The position numbers were made by a program, and so were the translations under genes. 64,000 bases of DNA from CAZOAR01 sp964577985 (lineage in GTDB: Bacteria > Gemmatimonadota > CAZMKB01 > CAZNLH01), in contig CAZOAR010000008.1 of NCBI GenBank assembly GCA_964577985.1, positions 1-64,000 on the forward strand, in the 5' to 3' direction. Position 1 is the first letter of the stretch, and the number at the start of each line of letters is the position of its first letter. Under the pieces are notes generated by a model. That model searched no databases. It saw nothing but the letters and a program-made list of their open reading frames with translations, and was not told where the DNA came from. This document shows, piece by piece, positions 36,911 through 45,833 of the stretch.

Positions 36911-38719
36911 TCAGCCTGACTGACCGGCGAACACATCACCATTCCACGCCACACTCAGGGAACTCTCCGACGGGCAGAGCGGAAGAAGAGCCTCGGGGAG
37001 GCCGTCACTGTTCCTGTCTGCGTAATTGATAACCCCACACAATGACTGACCCTCCGGCAGGGCGTAAGACCATCGCTTCACGAAGCGGTTTCCGTGAAGC
37101 GAAAAGAGGAGAACCTCTCCTGATGGGTCGACAATGGCAAGCTCGGGATAACCATCCTCATCCATGTCATACCCTGATACTATCATGTCAGTCCCGGCCG
37201 CTTCATCGGGCTCGTCACTCTTAACCGTCGACGGCCAGAAATCCAGGCCGTATGCGTTTGAGAGATAGCTCCCGACCGCTGCGGCATCCTCGCGATTTGC
37301 GAACTCACCGACCTTCACACGATACCAGGTTCCCTTGCCGGCCACGACGGCCTCTTCTATCATCGATGGGAATCCCGCTGCCATGAGATCATCAGCCACC
37401 TTTTCAGAGGATCTAAGGGAATCGGATGAGAAAACCTGCAACGTAAACAGACCAGCCCGGGCAACACTCTCTGATGACTCTACAACATCACCCGCAGGTT
37501 CGGCATCGTGAATCTTCGGTTTTTCATTCCCGGCTAATACATCCTCCTTCCCGTCCGTCTCCGTGCTTGTCCTCAACAGGCCCAGCGTGACCGGCCCCCC
37601 CTCCATGAACACCCTCAGGAGCTGAAAGCTGACTCCATCGTAGAGACGAACCCGGGAGTCTCCCTTATCCTGAAGCAGGATATAGCGGGAATGCGGCGTT
37701 GTCATGAGCCTTGTGTCACCACCGTCACCTTCTATCTCTCCAGTGATGAAGTCCTTGTCCGTCGATATTACTGAGAGATGACCCGTCTCTTTCACGAGCA
37801 GGTAGACGTGTTGCCCCGTATCGTCTGAGAATAAACGGCCATCGCCCCGGACATCAAGTGGAATCTCGGACTCTATCCCGCCGTCTTCAGGGTTCAATGC
37901 GACGATGATTCCGGTTGAGGGCGTGTACGCGTACAGCTTCTCGCAGCCCTTCGCGTAAGTGATACTGCCGGAACTCTCTTCCAGCTTGACGTCCAGTGAT
38001 TTCGAGAGATCATCTATCCTGAACGATTCGAGCGCGGATCCGTTCGGTCCTTCTGTCACCAGATAGATTTCCCCCCTGTCCTCTGCGAATACCGAGCAGA
38101 CAATGCCATCGAGAGTTATCGCCATCGATTCTCCGCTGCTCCGGGTCAGGACGTTTAGCACGCCGCTTCCCGCCTTCTTCAGCACCAGGATTACTTTTCC
38201 CCTGGACGGAGAGTAATAGACCTCTTCAGGTTCCTGCAGAAAGGTCCTCTCGATGTTCAACTCGCCACTTCGGAGATCGAGGCCGACAAGCTTTCTCGCT
38301 TCGCGGTCCAGGATCAACATCTCTTCACCCCGTGTAATCACACTCGATTCCTTTGAAACCTTCGGCACAGAGAAAGAGACGAGCCGCGACATATCTGCCA
38401 TCGGAATGAGATGCAACGCGTCGTCGGTAAGCGCGGCAAATCGCGCGGGTGGCGGTGTGTCGACGAGATGAATGGTCGCAGGAGGAACAGTGAGAGCAGA
38501 ACCGGATACCGTCAATGAATCGAGCTCCAGCAACTTCACCTGCCCCCCGCTCTTGGGACACAATACGACTTCCCCTCCCGTGTCCTCGATCAGGTTATCC
38601 CGTGAGTCATTCCCCCACCCTGCCCATTCGCCGCCATCCCCGTTCCCACAGCTCGACATCCACACCGCAAACAACACCAGGACTCCCATGCCTGCAGCCT
38701 CAAAGATCTTATTGAGCAT
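36911..38719 (-). CDS. Lipoprotein with beta-propeller-like and SPOR domains
   Basis: 602 residues. The signal peptide ends in a lipobox-like WMSSC, so Cys would be lipidated. Residues about 40-400 are beta-rich repeats of the YVTN/WD-like propeller type (DREARKLVGLDLRSGEL, IVALNPEDGGIE, LSVISTDKD). Near residues 425-505 is a SPOR domain (LFTLQVFSSDSLRSSEKVADDL ... WYRVKVGEFANREDA), which binds denuded peptidoglycan at division sites. The tail has VCBS/FG-GAP-like calcium motifs (DMDEDGYPELAIVD, DRNSDGLPEALL). ATG 38719 is chosen for its AAGGAGGGG; the frame extends to 38848 but without support and would overlap the upstream gene. It is 112 bp downstream of the peptidase/BamA fusion and likely co-transcribed. 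Confidence 0.8.
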   Translation of the reverse strand: MLNKIFEAAGMGVLVLFAVWMSSCGNGDGGEWAGWGNDSRDNLIEDTGGEVVLCPKSGGQVKLLELDSLTVSGSALTVPPATIHLVDTPPPARFAALTDDALHLIPMADMSRLVSFSVPKVSKESSVITRGEEMLILDREARKLVGLDLRSGELNIERTFLQEPEEVYYSPSRGKVILVLKKAGSGVLNVLTRSSGESMAITLDGIVCSVFAEDRGEIYLVTEGPNGSALESFRIDDLSKSLDVKLEESSGSITYAKGCEKLYAYTPSTGIIVALNPEDGGIESEIPLDVRGDGRLFSDDTGQHVYLLVKETGHLSVISTDKDFITGEIEGDGGDTRLMTTPHSRYILLQDKGDSRVRLYDGVSFQLLRVFMEGGPVTLGLLRTSTETDGKEDVLAGNEKPKIHDAEPAGDVVESSESVARAGLFTLQVFSSDSLRSSEKVADDLMAAGFPSMIEEAVVAGKGTWYRVKVGEFANREDAAAVGSYLSNAYGLDFWPSTVKSDEPDEAAGTDMIVSGYDMDEDGYPELAIVDPSGEVLLFSLHGNRFVKRWSYALPEGQSLCGVINYADRNSDGLPEALLPLCPSESSLSVAWNGDVFAGQSG

Positions 38720-38831
38720 CGTCCTCTTCCCCTCCTTCTTTGATTTGCTTCCGAATCGGCCGTCCACGCCTTTCTCATGAAGATCGCGCCGGCCGGTTTT
38801 CATAGCCCCTGGCGTCATGACAGGGACCGCC

Positions 38832-41800
38832 TCAGTATTCGGCACCAAGCGTAAAATAGCTTCTGGAATCGCCGATGCTCTGAGTTAAATCCGTCTGTTG
38901 AGCCAGATCATACCGCAGGACGAAGTAGCCAAGGTTGACCCGGGCACCAAAACCATAACTCCCTTTCAGATCATTGAGCCTGAAAAAGCCGTCGGTGTCA
39001 GCAAACGGTCTGAATGTGTTGAAAGCATCCCAGGTAGCGCCCATATCCCAGAACAACACACCCCCGATCTCCCGGAACGTCAGAGGTAGAGGCCATCCCA
39101 GCGATAAGACCCGGATGAGCGGAAATCTGAACTCAAGGTTCATTACTCCGGCTTTTGAACCGGCCAGTTCTCCAAATTCCAGTCCGCGAAGTGTGCCGGC
39201 ACCACCTATCCTGAGCCTCTGAGCGTTGTTCCCGAAGCTGAACGCACCTATCAATCGCCACGCCAGTATGTATCGTTGCCTGAAATTGAGATAATGCCTG
39301 TAGTCACCAACAACCGTCTGATACGAGAGGTCATTGCCCAGAGAGCGTTCATAGCTTATTCTGCCCCTTCGTCCACTGATAGGACCGGTATACCCCCAGA
39401 GGACGTTGTCCGTAACCAGCGAGACAAAAGGAACGTAGTAGTTGTAGCTATTCCGCCCGGAGGAAGGAAAGGCGTCGGGAAAAAAGAAATCCTGCTGAAA
39501 CACTTCCTGTGATATAAAAATCCCCTGCAGACCATACTCCAGCCTGCTGAACTTGCTGAACGGTCTGCTGAGAAGGAGTTGAAAGCCCCTGTACGTCTGA
39601 GAAATGATCTCGTCGGCCACGCCTGATTCCGGCTGGTACAGATAGAAATTGTTCCTGTATTGAAAGAGACCGATTCCCATATTGGTCCGCCTCTTGAGAT
39701 ACCAGTATGTGGCGAAGACATCCGAGTCCTGGATCGACCCGAAGAAATTAGCGGCGATTTGAATATTGTGGTCTCCGAGGATGTCGCTGAAGGCCATCTG
39801 CGTCTGGCCTGCGAACCCGATGTTTGTCGCGAATGCGGCACCGCCGACCAGGTAGTCGGGCGTAAATCTCAGGCCATACTTAGTAAACTCGAAGGAACTG
39901 GTGTCCGGCAGGAACGCTATGAGCTTCTCCTCGTAAGGAGAAAACGTCCCGGCCTCCTGTTCGTCGATACGATCGATGTCCGACGGGAAGAAATCCTTCC
40001 TCTCCTCCTCCCTGAGGATGGAGGCGGTCCTGTCGATTTCACTCCCCCCTGTCGACCCCGACTCTCTCTTTTTCCTTGCGAGGACCACTTCATCAACATT
40101 CTCTTCAACCTCCGGGAGAGGATTGGAATAAGGCCTCATCATGCTCGTCGGGTTTTTTATCAGAAAGACGTCCCAGCCCCCCTCGTCAAAGGCAGAGAAA
40201 GCCATCATATCTCCGTCCCTCGACCAGGATATCGCGGGGCTGGATGGAATGAGACCCGCAACACCGGTAAGGATGTCGGTAATCTGGTAGACATCTCTCG
40301 TCGCCACCTCGATCGCGAAGATATTCGCGACCGTCGTCCTGTCCGAGATGAAGGCGACCATTTCGCCATCCGGCGACCAGACCGGATTGATATTATTCCC
40401 TTCGCCATGTGTCAGGAGTTCCACCTCCCCTGTCCGGAGATCATAGGTGGCTATATTGAAAGGCCCGAACAGGAGCGTTCTGAAGTTGGTAACGGCCCCT
40501 TTGTCGGTCGTAAAGACTATCATGTCGCCACCACTCGACCATTGGGGGTCCCTGTCAGTAAACTTGTCGTTTGTAAGGGCCAGGAGATCCTCACCCGTTG
40601 CGGAGACGGTGAAGAGATCAGATTTCCCTCCCCGTAGCCCCACAAATACCAGCGACTTATCGTCGGGCGACCAGGAGGGAGACTGGATTCCATCCAGGTC
40701 AAAAGTGAGTTTCCTTATTGTCTTACCTTTCTCGACATCTTTGATATAGATGGCGTCCTCTTCGCCTACCTTTGCGACAAAGGCTATGTATTTTTCGTCG
40801 TGTGACCAGGCGACCGTGGCGCTGAAAAACCGGAGAGACTCGAAGTTGCCCGTGCGTTCCCCTTCTACAAGCTTCTTTATTACCTTTCCATCCACGGTGG
40901 ACGCCAGGTAGAGATCCGAATACATGCTCCGGTTGGACAGATAGGCTATCCTTTCTCCGGAAGGAGAAAGAGAGGGCGAGAGGTTAAATGTCGAGAGCCC
41001 CTTCCTGTGGTCTGTGATTGGCCTGGCGAAGTCACCCGGCTTCAAGTGCTCCGCTATCTGCGGCAGGTATGTCTTGCGGACATCCGTCATCCATTCCCTG
41101 GACAGGTCATCCATCTCTATGCCCAGAGAGCTCTTCAACGCCTTCTCGATACTCTTGTACCTGGCCGCCTTCTGGAGTATCTCGCCTATCTTCTCGTCTC
41201 CATACCTCAGTGCGATATAGCTCCAGAGCGATTGCCCGAACCTGTAAGCCCTGATATCGCCAGCGTAATTCAATTCGTCGATTGGCAGGAGATATCCTTC
41301 GAGGGCGGCATCCTTCATCCACATCCGTGTCTGGTTATTCATCCCTATCGACAGGTATTCCGCCATCCCCTCTGAAAACCACAGCGGTGGCTGAAAAACA
41401 AACGGATTGCCTACCAGGTTCTGGACTCCCCTGCCATAGATGATGTCGAACTGGAACGCGTGGACGAGCTCGTGAGTCAGGACATGTTCAAATTCTGAGA
41501 GGGAGCCTGTGAAGGGCAGAACGACTCGCGATTTGAAGAGCTCGGTAAAGCCGCCAACACCCTCATCCACAAGGCTCAACGTTATGTTGGTCTGCTGGAA
41601 GTGGGAATGTGAGGCGTAGACTATGATCGGAATCGGATCTTTGATGTCGTGGCTCAAGACGCGGCTCAGGTGAGCGTATGCTCTCTCCGCCATACGCGCA
41701 GCGTCAATGGCTATGTCGGCTTCCGAAGGATAATAGAAGAGCTCGAAGTTGTCTGTTCTTATGATGTGCCACTCAAAGTTCTCATACTGGACTTTGTTCT

Positions 41801-41876
41801 TCCCGAACGTCTGGGAATGGAGCGGAGAAAAATAGAGAATAATGAGTGGGGATATCAAAAGAATGATGATTCGCAT
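38832..41876 (-). CDS. Fusion of peptidase-MA-like domain, TolB-type propeller and Omp85-like barrel
   Basis: 1014 residues. A signal peptide leads into a gluzincin-type domain with HELVH (His135, Glu136, His139) and SEGMAEYL about 35 residues later for the third ligand. Residues about 290-600 hold PD40/TolB propeller blades (SPSGERIAYLSNRS, SPDDKSLVFVGLRGG, SPDGEMVAFISDRT). The last 330 residues look like a bacterial surface antigen/BamA-type beta-barrel, with the GGAGTLRGLEFGEL motif and a C-terminal aromatic strand ending FTLGAEY. The protein would sit in the outer membrane with the protease and propeller in the periplasm. The start is ATG 41876 or 41885. It lies downstream of rsfS (110-bp gap), possibly in the same transcript. 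Confidence 0.85.
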   Translation of the reverse strand: MRIIILLISPLIILYFSPLHSQTFGKNKVQYENFEWHIIRTDNFELFYYPSEADIAIDAARMAERAYAHLSRVLSHDIKDPIPIIVYASHSHFQQTNITLSLVDEGVGGFTELFKSRVVLPFTGSLSEFEHVLTHELVHAFQFDIIYGRGVQNLVGNPFVFQPPLWFSEGMAEYLSIGMNNQTRMWMKDAALEGYLLPIDELNYAGDIRAYRFGQSLWSYIALRYGDEKIGEILQKAARYKSIEKALKSSLGIEMDDLSREWMTDVRKTYLPQIAEHLKPGDFARPITDHRKGLSTFNLSPSLSPSGERIAYLSNRSMYSDLYLASTVDGKVIKKLVEGERTGNFESLRFFSATVAWSHDEKYIAFVAKVGEEDAIYIKDVEKGKTIRKLTFDLDGIQSPSWSPDDKSLVFVGLRGGKSDLFTVSATGEDLLALTNDKFTDRDPQWSSGGDMIVFTTDKGAVTNFRTLLFGPFNIATYDLRTGEVELLTHGEGNNINPVWSPDGEMVAFISDRTTVANIFAIEVATRDVYQITDILTGVAGLIPSSPAISWSRDGDMMAFSAFDEGGWDVFLIKNPTSMMRPYSNPLPEVEENVDEVVLARKKRESGSTGGSEIDRTASILREEERKDFFPSDIDRIDEQEAGTFSPYEEKLIAFLPDTSSFEFTKYGLRFTPDYLVGGAAFATNIGFAGQTQMAFSDILGDHNIQIAANFFGSIQDSDVFATYWYLKRRTNMGIGLFQYRNNFYLYQPESGVADEIISQTYRGFQLLLSRPFSKFSRLEYGLQGIFISQEVFQQDFFFPDAFPSSGRNSYNYYVPFVSLVTDNVLWGYTGPISGRRGRISYERSLGNDLSYQTVVGDYRHYLNFRQRYILAWRLIGAFSFGNNAQRLRIGGAGTLRGLEFGELAGSKAGVMNLEFRFPLIRVLSLGWPLPLTFREIGGVLFWDMGATWDAFNTFRPFADTDGFFRLNDLKGSYGFGARVNLGYFVLRYDLAQQTDLTQSIGDSRSYFTLGAEY

Positions 41877-41986
41877 CGTTATCACTCCACGACCTGAACG
41901 ACTCGCGCATTCCTCCTATGGCACACCTGAAAGCCAATTTGCGGGAGTGCGCTTCCACTGTTTCGTTCCGGGACACAATACCGGTT

Positions 41987-42370
41987 CTAAGCCCCGACAT
42001 CAACCAGCTCAGCGTCACCCCACAACCTCTCCAGCTGATAGTATTGCCGTGTTTCCTTTTCGAAAACATGGAGCACAAAATCGATGTAATCCAGGAGAAT
42101 CCATGTGCCATTCGCATATCCTTCTATGTGCCAGGGCCTGAGATTATCGGTCTTCTTTACCGTCTCGATGACGTAATCCGCGATCGACCTTACATGGTTA
42201 TTGGTGTCGCCCGAAACCATGACAAAATAATCAGCAGCGTCAGACACCTTCGTGATGTCAAGGACCACTACCGACTCGGCTTTCTTATCCAGAGTAAGTC
42301 CGGCAATTCGTCGGACTATTTTACCAACATCGCTTTTCTTACTCTTACGAAAATCTCTCTTCGTGCTCAA
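41987..42370 (-). CDS. rsfS: Ribosomal silencing factor RsfS
   Basis: 127 residues, normal length for RsfS (DUF143). Diagnostic segments are VVVLDITKVSDAADYFVMVSG, HIEGYANGTWILLDYIDFVLHVF and REYY-like RQYYQLERLWGDAE. RsfS binds uL14 and blocks subunit joining when nutrients run out. The open frame starts with TTG at 42370, directly after GGGGAGG, and no ATG or GTG lies better placed; a TTG start implies low expression. It follows rplI by 25 bp in the ribosomal-protein operon, an order unlike the nadD-rsfS linkage common elsewhere. Confidence 0.93.
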   Translation of the reverse strand: MSTKRDFRKSKKSDVGKIVRRIAGLTLDKKAESVVVLDITKVSDAADYFVMVSGDTNNHVRSIADYVIETVKKTDNLRPWHIEGYANGTWILLDYIDFVLHVFEKETRQYYQLERLWGDAELVDVGA

Positions 42371-42395
42371 CCTCCCCGGAATGAGTAAGAGCTTT

Positions 42396-42839
42396 CTATT
42401 CCCTGACGATCCACACCTTCAATTGCCCGGTCACCTCTGAATGAATTCTTACATCTATCGTGAATACACCAAGAGCCTTTATGGGTTCATCAAGGAGGAT
42501 GTCTTTCTTATCAACGTTGAAGCCTTTTTCGACGAGTTTCTCCGCAATGTCTACTTCCGCTACAGAACCGTAGAGTTGATCGTCCTCGGTCGCCTTGACA
42601 ACAAACGTCAGCGATGTGTCACCCAGTACGGCCGCCCTTTCTCTGGCCAGTTCTACCGACTTTATTTCCTGTTTGGCCTGTTCCCTCTTCTCCTCTTCCA
42701 CCCGTTTCAGGTTTTTCTCCGTTGCCATGTAGGCCAGACCTCTTGGAACAAGATAATTCCTCGCGTGGCCTTTTGCAACTTCCACAACATCACCGACCGC
42801 GCCGAGTTTGTCGACATTCTGTCTCAAGATTACTTTCAT
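42396..42839 (-). CDS. rplI: 50S ribosomal protein bL9
   Basis: 147 residues. The N-terminal domain MKVILRQNVDKLGAVGDVVEVAKGHARNYLVPRGLA is unmistakable, followed by the long connecting helix and C-terminal domain. AAAGGAG lies 5 nt before ATG. It is the usual last gene of the rpsF operon, here following the DUF2232 membrane-protein gene by 32 bp. Confidence 0.97.
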   Translation of the reverse strand: MKVILRQNVDKLGAVGDVVEVAKGHARNYLVPRGLAYMATEKNLKRVEEEKREQAKQEIKSVELARERAAVLGDTSLTFVVKATEDDQLYGSVAEVDIAEKLVEKGFNVDKKDILLDEPIKALGVFTIDVRIHSEVTGQLKVWIVRE

Positions 42840-42871
42840 TTCGACTCCTTTTCACTCATGTTGGCCTCGAT

Positions 42872-43843
42872 TCATTGCTCACCGGCAACCTCGTCGCTCC
42901 CCAGGGCACGGAAATTGAACCACGTGTCGAGCAAACCCGGTACGAAGAGGCAGACAATGAGCAGCGGAGGCAAGACCAGAAAGACGAACGTGTATATGGA
43001 CCCGATTATTACCGTAGACAGCCCCTTTCCCTTCAACCAGAAAATGCCAACCGCGAGGCCCCTGAGGAGATAAAATATGAACGACATCGTCAGAACATTG
43101 AGAAGCACCATGTCCATCAGGCTCGGGAGAGGGAACAACAAGGCGAGGAGCCCCAGGATAATTCCCCAGATGAAGGCGTCGTTGAAGGAGAACCGGGAGA
43201 ATGTCCTCCCTGCTCGTGGCAGCGGGCATCCACCACGTGTGACGAGCCTGAGAATCATAACAGATAGTACACCGGAAAGGAAGATATTCATGAACACAAT
43301 AGCGGGCAGAAGTTCCACAATGACATCGACCATCCCATCCATCGCGTCACTTATCCCGGCAAGCTCTTCTACGCCCAGGACTCCGGCATCCTGAAGGCGA
43401 AGATGGCTTTCCTCCATGGCCTTCCCCATCAATTCCCTGAGCCCTGTCACCCATCCGTTCAACCCACCCGGGTCGAACAATGCATAAAGTACGACTACCG
43501 ACACAACGGTGATCAATCCCGACAACACAGCCGGATAGAAGGACGTGTTGAATCGCGCATACTTCAAGATCGCGCCAAACGAAAGACCTGCCACGACAAC
43601 TGCGAGCGGAGCCGGTGAAAACCCGTTGGACCGGGCAGACAGAAAAACAAAAAGACACAGGCCCACCAGTCCTGCTCCCCTGGACGTCGCTTTGCCGGAA
43701 AGGAAGAAGAGGAGAGATGAGAGGTTTATCACAATCAGAGAGAAAGGATCGAGAATCGAGAAAAGAAGCAGGAGAGCAGCAATAGCCAGTATTCCCGGGA
43801 GTTGGTCAGCAGTTGATCTTTCTCCGATCGGTACGATTCTCAT
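42872..43843 (-). CDS. DUF2232 / YybS-like membrane protein
   Basis: 323 residues with about eight transmembrane helices. The gene position between rpsR and rplI is that of the YybS/DUF2232 family, and the C-terminal pattern (GIILGLLALLFPLPSL ... LLRGLAVGIFWLKGKGL) fits. The function is not known; the family resembles ECF-type substrate-binding membrane subunits in topology. It is co-transcribed with ribosomal proteins (53 bp after rpsR). Confidence 0.85.
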   Translation of the reverse strand: MRIVPIGERSTADQLPGILAIAALLLLFSILDPFSLIVINLSSLLFFLSGKATSRGAGLVGLCLFVFLSARSNGFSPAPLAVVVAGLSFGAILKYARFNTSFYPAVLSGLITVVSVVVLYALFDPGGLNGWVTGLRELMGKAMEESHLRLQDAGVLGVEELAGISDAMDGMVDVIVELLPAIVFMNIFLSGVLSVMILRLVTRGGCPLPRAGRTFSRFSFNDAFIWGIILGLLALLFPLPSLMDMVLLNVLTMSFIFYLLRGLAVGIFWLKGKGLSTVIIGSIYTFVFLVLPPLLIVCLFVPGLLDTWFNFRALGSDEVAGEQ

Positions 43844-43896
43844 TCAGGGATAGACCTCATTCCTCATTCAGGCAATTACCACCCCGAAAAAGTGCC

Positions 43897-44127
43897 TTAT
43901 CGGTTGTATTCCCTGATATAGGGCAGGATCGCCAGGTATCTTGCCCTCTTTATCGCGGTGCTCAACTTTCTCTGGTGCTTGGCGCAGTTGCCATTCACAC
44001 GACGTGGCATGATCTTTCCGCGATCAGTAATATAGTTGAAGAGGACTTTCTCATCCTTGTAATCGATAGTCTCGATATTGTTGCTGCAAAAATGACAGTA
44101 ACGTTGTCTCCTGAACCTGTTGATCAT
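43897..44127 (-). CDS. rpsR: 30S ribosomal protein bS18
   Basis: 76 residues. It has the typical bS18 sequence with CHFC and a later CAKHQ, suggesting a zinc-binding form, and the ending RARYLAILPY. ATG overlaps the rpsF stop (ATGA, 44127-44124). There is no ssb gene between rpsF and rpsR. Confidence 0.97.
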   Translation of the reverse strand: MINRFRRQRYCHFCSNNIETIDYKDEKVLFNYITDRGKIMPRRVNGNCAKHQRKLSTAIKRARYLAILPYIREYNR

Positions 44128-44510
44128 TCCTTCACCTCCTCGGCCTCTGCGACTTTTTCGGTCTTGAGATCGCTCTCCTGAGTCTCATCTGCCTGCTCTT
44201 CCGGCGGCGGCTCCGCTTCAGCGGGCTCCCGTTTGGCCACGATCAGATATCGGAGAATTTCTTCGTCATGCTTGATGCTCTCCTTGAAGTTGAGCAGATC
44301 TTCCGATTCAGCCTCGAAGTTGATTACAACGTAGTATCCGGCGTCCTTCTTCCTGATGTCATAGGCGAGCTTGCGCTTACCCCATTGAGCCACCTTCTGG
44401 ATCTCTCCGCCGTTACTCCTTATCCTCTCCTCGATGAACTTCGACTTCTCGACAAAGGCCGTCGAATCAAGACCCGGGTCGAGGATTATCACCATTTCAT
44501 AGTTCTTCAT
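44124..44510 (-). CDS. rpsF: 30S ribosomal protein bS6
   Basis: 128 residues. MKNYEMVIILDPGL opens the bS6 fold and the body ends ILRYLIVAKRE; an acidic tail of about 35 residues rich in Glu and Ala follows, longer than usual but common outside Proteobacteria. ATG 44510 is chosen because the conserved protein begins there with GAGG upstream; the frame is open to 44639 through the regulatory leader. It forms a heterodimer with bS18, and that complex probably regulates this operon through the leader hairpin. Confidence 0.96.
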   Translation of the reverse strand: MKNYEMVIILDPGLDSTAFVEKSKFIEERIRSNGGEIQKVAQWGKRKLAYDIRKKDAGYYVVINFEAESEDLLNFKESIKHDEEILRYLIVAKREPAEAEPPPEEQADETQESDLKTEKVAEAEEVKE

Positions 44511-44524
44511 ACCTCTTCTTTCCT

Positions 44525-44565
44525 CCCTTCGGACATGGCTTCGGTTCTCCATGACCGAAGCAGGG
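44525..44565 (-). promoter_or_regulatory. Predicted S6:S18-binding mRNA leader element
   Basis: In the rpsF leader, an outer stem CCCU/AGGG (44565-44562 with 44528-44525) and a perfect 8-bp inner stem GCUUCGGU/ACCGAAGC (44561-44554 with 44545-44538) with an 8-nt loop. They are separated on the 3' side by a 9-nt bulge CAUGUCCGA containing CCG (44532-44530). A CCG in a bulge between a stem and a hairpin is the described S6:S18 autoregulatory motif, mimicking the 16S rRNA site. The outer stem overlaps the Shine-Dalgarno region AGGGAGG, so binding would hinder translation. Confidence 0.75.
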
Positions 44566-44700
44566 CTAACGAATTGCTCACCACTACACAACATACATTG
44601 TCGGTACGCTTCTAACTGAATTGAACCGCGGTCCGACAAAAGCAGGTCTGTCGGTTCCAGTTCAGTCGTTAAAGGCCACGCGAAGCATCAGCCGTTGATT

Positions 44701-45786
44701 TCAGGATCTGAAATGAATCAGCACCACATCCCCATCCTTGACCGTATATCCGCTGCCCTCGACACTGACCCTCCCCGATTCACGCGCCCGGGACATTCCG
44801 CCGTGAGCAAGGAGATCCTGACAAGACACAACCTCGGCCTTGATAAAACCTCTTTCCAGGTCGGAGTGGATCTTCCCGGCTGCCGCTCCCACGGATGTCC
44901 CCTCTCTTACCATCCATCCACGGGTCTCTTCACCCTTGATGGTGTAGAACATAATCAGGTTTAGGAGCCTCGCCCCCTCGCGGATCAGGCGATCGACAGG
45001 GCGGATCTCCATGTCAAGCTCGCTTCTGAACTCCATCTCCTCGCCCGGTGGCATCTCCGAGAGTTCGCCTTCGAGCTTGACACTCACCGGAATGACTGTC
45101 TCATCACAGAGATAATCGACAACTGCATTGATCCTCTTTTTCGAGGAAGGTTCCGATTTCCAGCCCTCGCTGACGTTAAGAAGATAGATGACCGGTTTCG
45201 CCGACAGGAGCGAGACCTCTGCCTGATCCGGGTTCTCCTCGGCCAGCCAGTCTCTCAAACCTTCAAGATCGAGGGCGGAGAGGAATTCTTCTATCCGTGA
45301 GAGGTTCTCTCTCTCCTCGGCTCCGCTCTTGTCTCCCCTCTTTATCGCACTGTCCAGTTTTCCGATGCGCCTGCCAATGACCTCGAGATCGGCCATGGCC
45401 ATCTCGGACCTGATGATATCCAGGTCTCTGACGGGATCGACGCTCCCCGCCACGTGGGCGACCTCTCCCTCGAAGCATCTCACAACATGTACAATTCCGT
45501 CGACCTCTCGTACCCTGGCGAGGAATTGATTCCCCAATCCCTCACCTCCAGCCGCGCCTTCGACAAGGCCGGCAATATCCACAAACTCTATCCTGGCAGG
45601 AGTCAACCTGGGCGGTTCCAGCAATTCTCCAAGTCGTTCCAGCCTGGGATCAGGCACCGAAACCACACCGATGTTCGGGTCTACCGTCGTGAAGGGGTAG
45701 ACGTCAACATCTGCCCCCGCTCCCGTAAGCGCGTTGAACAGCGTAGACTTTCCGACATTCGGGAGTCCGACGATTCCCAGCTTCAT
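44701..45786 (-). CDS. ychF: Redox-responsive ATPase/GTPase YchF (Obg family)
   Basis: 361 residues, the standard length. GLPNVGKST (P-loop), DIAGLVEGAAGGEGLGNQFL (switch II) and NVSEG in place of NKxD, a feature of YchF that shifts preference to ATP. The C-terminal TGS domain ends GYTVKDGDVVLIHF. It associates with ribosomes. It lies 47 bp downstream of hppA. Between its stop and rpsF is an inverted repeat (CCGACA ... TGTCGG, about 44657-44636) without a T-tract. Confidence 0.96.
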   Translation of the reverse strand: MKLGIVGLPNVGKSTLFNALTGAGADVDVYPFTTVDPNIGVVSVPDPRLERLGELLEPPRLTPARIEFVDIAGLVEGAAGGEGLGNQFLARVREVDGIVHVVRCFEGEVAHVAGSVDPVRDLDIIRSEMAMADLEVIGRRIGKLDSAIKRGDKSGAEERENLSRIEEFLSALDLEGLRDWLAEENPDQAEVSLLSAKPVIYLLNVSEGWKSEPSSKKRINAVVDYLCDETVIPVSVKLEGELSEMPPGEEMEFRSELDMEIRPVDRLIREGARLLNLIMFYTIKGEETRGWMVREGTSVGAAAGKIHSDLERGFIKAEVVSCQDLLAHGGMSRARESGRVSVEGSGYTVKDGDVVLIHFRS

Positions 45787-45833
45787 GCTGATCTACCCAC
45801 TTCATCATTACGGCAAAACTGTCTCGCGCGAGG

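Noticed and set aside
39660..40637. 325-codon plus-strand open frame
   Set aside because: Opposite the TolB-like propeller repeats; no motifs and no Shine-Dalgarno.
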